This document shows, piece after piece, positions 7,601 to 9,577 of a stretch of 9,577 nt of DNA. A program made the position numbers and the translations under genes. This DNA comes from JBCCEV01 sp039030125 (GTDB lineage Bacteria > Pseudomonadota > Gammaproteobacteria > Ga0077536). The number at the start of each line of letters is the position of its first letter. The stretch's first letter is position 1. The notes under the pieces are model-generated. The model saw only the letters and a program-made list of their open reading frames with translations, was not told the origin of the DNA and ran no database searches. The stretch is taken from contig JBCCEV010000156.1 of the NCBI GenBank assembly GCA_039030125.1, forward strand, positions 1 to 9,577, in the 5' to 3' direction.

Positions 7601-8854
7601 CTCACGGATCACCTCATCGAGGATGTCCCAAACCTCAGGCCCCTCACGCTCGACGAGCTTCTTCGCGGCCTTGATGGTGATCGCCATACCGCGACGTTCG
7701 AGTTTCGAGAAGATGAACGGCTTAAAGAGTTCGAGCGCCATCTTCTTTGGCAATCCGCACTGCTGCAATTTCAGCGTGGGGCCAACCACAATTACTGAAC
7801 GTCCGGAATAGTCGACCCGCTTACCGAGCAAATTCTGCCGGAAGCGGCCCTGCTTACCCTTGATCATGTCCGCCAGAGATTTCAACGGCAGTTTATTGGT
7901 ACCGGTAATGGCGCGGCCTCGCCGGCCATTGTCTAACAGCGCATCAACGGCTTCCTGAAGCATCCGTTTTTCGTTGCGCACAATGATGTCTGGCGCGTTT
8001 AAATCGAGCAGCCGCTTAAGGCGATTGTTGCGATTAATGACGCGCCGGTAGAGATCATTCAGATCGGAGGTCGCGAACCGTCCTCCATCAAGCGGCACCA
8101 ATGGGCGCAGCTCCGGCGGCAGAACAGGCAGAACCTTCAGCACCATCCATTCAGGACGATTGCCGGAGTGCAAGAATGCTTCCATGAGCTTAAGCCGCTT
8201 GGTGAGCTTCTTGATCTTGGTTTCGGAATTGGTTTTGGGTAGATCGTCGCGGATCGTCTTGACCTCTTCGGCAAGGTCAACGCCTTTGAGCAATTCATAG
8301 ACGGCTTCGGCACCCATGCGCGCATCAAAGTCATCACCATATTGCTCGATCGCATCAAGGTACGACTCCTCAGAGAGCAACTGCCCCGCTTCGAGTTCCG
8401 TCATGCCTGGATCAACGACCACGTAAGCTTCGAAGTAGAGGATGCGCTCGATTTCGCGCAAGGTCATATCGAGCAACAGGCCCATACGCGAGGGAAGCGA
8501 TTTCAAAAACCAGATGTGCGCAACTGGGCTTGCCAGTTCGATATGACCCATGCGTTCGCGCCTAACCTTGGCCAAGGTCACTTCCACGCCGCATTTCTCG
8601 CAGACCACGCCGCGGTGTTTGAGCCGCTTGTACTTGCCACATAGGCATTCGTAGTCTTTGACCGGGCCGAAAATCTTGGCGCAGAACAGGCCATCGCGCT
8701 CGGGTTTGAAGGTCCGATAATTGATGGTCTCGGGTTTCTTCACCTCTCCGAATGACCAAGAGCGGATTTTCTCCGGCGATGCCAGCCCGATACTAATCGC
8801 ATCGAAGTCCTCGACTTGGCCCTGGCTTTTAAGCAGATCGAGTAAGTCTTTCAT
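4616..8854 (-). CDS. rpoC: DNA-directed RNA polymerase subunit beta'
   Basis: Beta' is the largest RNA polymerase core subunit and holds the catalytic Mg ion. The protein has 1412 residues against 1407 in E. coli. The N-terminal zinc ribbon has Cys70, Cys72, Cys85 and Cys88. The catalytic loop NADFDGDQM spans 458-466 with Asp460, Asp462 and Asp464. The second zinc site uses Cys816, Cys890, Cys897 and Cys900. The bridge helix lies around 766-803 and the trigger loop starts at MRTFHIGG (934-941). About 190 residues follow before the loop resumes at TKDITGGLPRVADLFEAR, which is the large SI3-type insertion typical of proteobacteria. Compared from memory with E. coli, ppGpp site 1 residues are kept (Arg417, Lys617, Asp624, Tyr628), except Lys362 where E. 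coli has Arg. Site 2 residues Arg680, Asn682 and Lys683 are present. The ATG follows AAGGAG at 8 bases. The gene is 36 bases after rpoB, the usual operon arrangement. Confidence 0.99.
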   Translation of the reverse strand: MKDLLDLLKSQGQVEDFDAISIGLASPEKIRSWSFGEVKKPETINYRTFKPERDGLFCAKIFGPVKDYECLCGKYKRLKHRGVVCEKCGVEVTLAKVRRERMGHIELASPVAHIWFLKSLPSRMGLLLDMTLREIERILYFEAYVVVDPGMTELEAGQLLSEESYLDAIEQYGDDFDARMGAEAVYELLKGVDLAEEVKTIRDDLPKTNSETKIKKLTKRLKLMEAFLHSGNRPEWMVLKVLPVLPPELRPLVPLDGGRFATSDLNDLYRRVINRNNRLKRLLDLNAPDIIVRNEKRMLQEAVDALLDNGRRGRAITGTNKLPLKSLADMIKGKQGRFRQNLLGKRVDYSGRSVIVVGPTLKLQQCGLPKKMALELFKPFIFSKLERRGMAITIKAAKKLVEREGPEVWDILDEVIREHPVMLNRAPTLHRLGIQAFEPVLIEGKAIQLHPLVCTAFNADFDGDQMAVHVPLSIEAQLEARTLMMSTNNILSPANGDPIIVPTQDVVLGLYYITRESADAKGTGMIFTDVNEVHRAFETGAASLHARCKVRMHLTDTDQDNNNEIIEETKVVETTIGRAMLSALLPRGLSFDYINKVLNKKSISRLFDSCYRTVGLKETAIFADRLMYTGFHHATRAGVSIGVDDMVVPAEKSEIIDAAESSVKEIEEQYASGLVTTGERYNKVVDIWSHTNDQVAKAMMDKLGTDTVVDAEGKEVDQASFNSIYIMADSGARGSAAQIRQLAGMRGLMAKPDGSIIETPITANFREGLDVLQYFISTHGARKGLADTALKTANSGYLTRRLVDVAQDLVVTEVDCGTNEGLPMTPIIEGGDVIEPLGDRILGRVMAEDVLHPSTQEVVAPAGTLIDERWVEMLDDNGIDAVKARSPITCESRYGVCAQCYGRDLARGHSVNIGEAVGVMAAQSIGEPGTQLTMRTFHIGGAASRAAAVNSVDVKSGGTIKLSNMKTLDHGDGTFVSVSRSGEIVVSDDVGRERERYKVPYGATIRVPDGGAAEAGATVATWDPHTHPIITEVDGKVVFQDIVEGVTVSKQVDEITGLSSIVVMDLKQRSGGAKDSRPMVKLVDAAGDELKIPGTDIPANYFLPPDAIVNINDGQDVKVGDVVARIPQESLKTKDITGGLPRVADLFEARKPKEPAILAEATGTVSYGKDTKGKQRLVITDTDGETIESLIPKWRHVTVFEGEHVEQGEVICDGAPDMHDILRLKGVVELTKYVVNEVQDVYRLQGVKINDKHIEVIVRQMLRKVEILRAGGTRFLRGEQVERERVMEENDRLATAGGDEQPATFQQLLLGITKASLATESFISAASFQETTRVLTEASVTGKRDDLRGLKENVIVGRLIPAGTGFAYHTDRKRRQSGELDDPAVAEAAANLDAELLAELRSIEAEADPKSA

Positions 8855-8862
8855 AATGAATA

Positions 8863-8868
8863 CTCCTT
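8863..8868 (-). promoter_or_regulatory. rpoC ribosome-binding site
   Basis: AAGGAG on the minus strand, 8 bases before the rpoC ATG (8852-8854). It is the best Shine-Dalgarno match in the window, in contrast to the weak one of rpsL, and lies within the 36-base rpoB-rpoC gap. Confidence 0.8.
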
Positions 8869-8890
8869 GGTAATCTCTGCCGCAGTGGCG

Positions 8891-9577
8891 TTAGTCGCGA
8901 TCCAATTCGATGTCGATCCCCAAGGACCGCATCTCTTTGAGCAACACGTTGAACGATTCTGGCATTCCAGCTTCCATCTTGTGGTCGCCATCGACGATAT
9001 TTTTATACATCTTTGTCCGACCATTTACGTCATCAGATTTCACAGTCAGCATTTCCTGTAGGGTGTAGGCCGCGCCATAGGCTTCGAGCGCCCAAACCTC
9101 CATCTCACCGAAGCGTTGCCCACCGAATTGCGCCTTCCCACCCAGCGGCTGCTGGGTGACCAGGCTGTAGGGCCCAGTAGAACGCGCATGCATTTTGTCA
9201 TCGACAAGGTGATTAAGCTTCAGCATATACATGTAGCCGACCGTGACTTGGCGATCGAAGGCGACGCCGGTGCGCCCGTCATACAGGGTCGTTTGACCTG
9301 ACTCGGGTAATCCGGCGAGGCGCAGCATGTGCTTGATTTCCGCTTCATGCGCGCCATCGAACACGGGGGTCGCCATTGGCACACCGCCTTTGAGGTTTCC
9401 AGCAAGTTCGAGGATTTCATTGTCCTTGAGTTGCTCAAGTTTTTCTTCCTGACCGCTGGCGTTGTAAACCTTGCCCAGAAAGTCTCTCAACTCAGTGGAA
9501 TCTTGGGCGCGCTCCAACAGCTCACCAATTCGATGTCCAAGACCCCGGGCTGCCCATCCTAAGTGGGTCTCAAGCAC
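8891..9577 (-). CDS. rpoB: DNA-directed RNA polymerase subunit beta, C-terminal part
   Basis: This is the last 228 residues of the beta subunit; the rest lies beyond the window. The first in-window codon GTG is an internal valine, not a start: the reading frame runs off the edge, and the sequence begins in the middle of the conserved LETHLGWAARGLG segment. Visible family landmarks are ATPVFDGA (69-76 of the fragment), LYDGRTG (98-104), TVGYMYMLKLNHLVDDKMHA (112-131) and the nearly invariant stretch GGKAQFGGQRFGEMEVWALE (146-165), which belongs to the region that contacts beta' and forms part of the clamp base. It ends with the LLKEMRSLGIDIELDRD tail, and the TAA stop is 36 bases before the rpoC ATG. 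Beta forms the DNA- and RNA-binding side of the polymerase active centre with beta', which explains the coupled genes. Confidence 0.98.
   Translation of the reverse strand: MLETHLGWAARGLGHRIGELLERAQDSTELRDFLGKVYNASGQEEKLEQLKDNEILELAGNLKGGVPMATPVFDGAHEAEIKHMLRLAGLPESGQTTLYDGRTGVAFDRQVTVGYMYMLKLNHLVDDKMHARSTGPYSLVTQQPLGGKAQFGGQRFGEMEVWALEAYGAAYTLQEMLTVKSDDVNGRTKMYKNIVDGDHKMEAGMPESFNVLLKEMRSLGIDIELDRD

Noticed and set aside
9575..9577. GTG at the window edge as the start of a 228-residue protein
   Set aside because: The sequence is the interior of RpoB (LETHLGWAA segment), so the GTG is an internal valine and the gene is simply cut by the window.

Overview
This window is a piece of the bacterial core information-processing chromosome. 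Every gene is on the minus strand. In transcription order it holds the 3' end of rpoB, all of rpoC, the str operon (rpsL, rpsG, fusA, tuf) and a tRNA-Trp gene cut two bases short by the window edge. The gene order, an RpoC with the long trigger-loop insertion, EF-Tu with a KAYDQIDNAPEE segment, and tRNA-Trp next to tuf all point to a proteobacterium, most likely a gammaproteobacterium. I cannot name a genus. All reading frames are intact with conserved active-site residues. I see no mobile element, CRISPR array or accessory gene.

Layout by position: tRNA-Trp (1-74), tuf (117-1307), fusA (1353-3458, GTG start), rpsG (3495-3965), rpsL (3984-4358), a 257-base regulatory gap (4359-4615), rpoC (4616-8854), rpoB partial (8891-9577). 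The other gaps are only 18 to 45 bases and hold ribosome-binding sites, so there are two polycistronic units: rpoB-rpoC, and rpsL-rpsG-fusA-tuf, probably with the tRNA.

The gap between rpoC and rpsL is the most informative non-coding stretch. In the direction of transcription it holds an inverted repeat just after the rpoC stop, then a perfect consensus sigma-70 promoter (TTGACA, 18-base spacer, TATAAT), then almost at once a 12-bp perfect hairpin followed by seven T residues. After that comes a GC-rich leader of about 130 bases leading to rpsL. The promoter's transcript would therefore begin with an intrinsic terminator, which suggests early termination, a tiny RNA, or controlled readthrough into the str operon.

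The second point of interest is the fusA-tuf-tRNA-Trp junction. In many gammaproteobacteria with two tuf genes, tRNA-Trp follows the other copy (before secE-nusG), while the str-operon copy is followed by rpsJ. The order seen here may be natural (for example one tuf copy, or a rearrangement between tuf copies) or an assembly join through the tuf repeat. The genes together make the RNA polymerase beta and beta' subunits, two small-subunit ribosomal proteins and the two main elongation GTPases, a classic growth-rate-controlled set.
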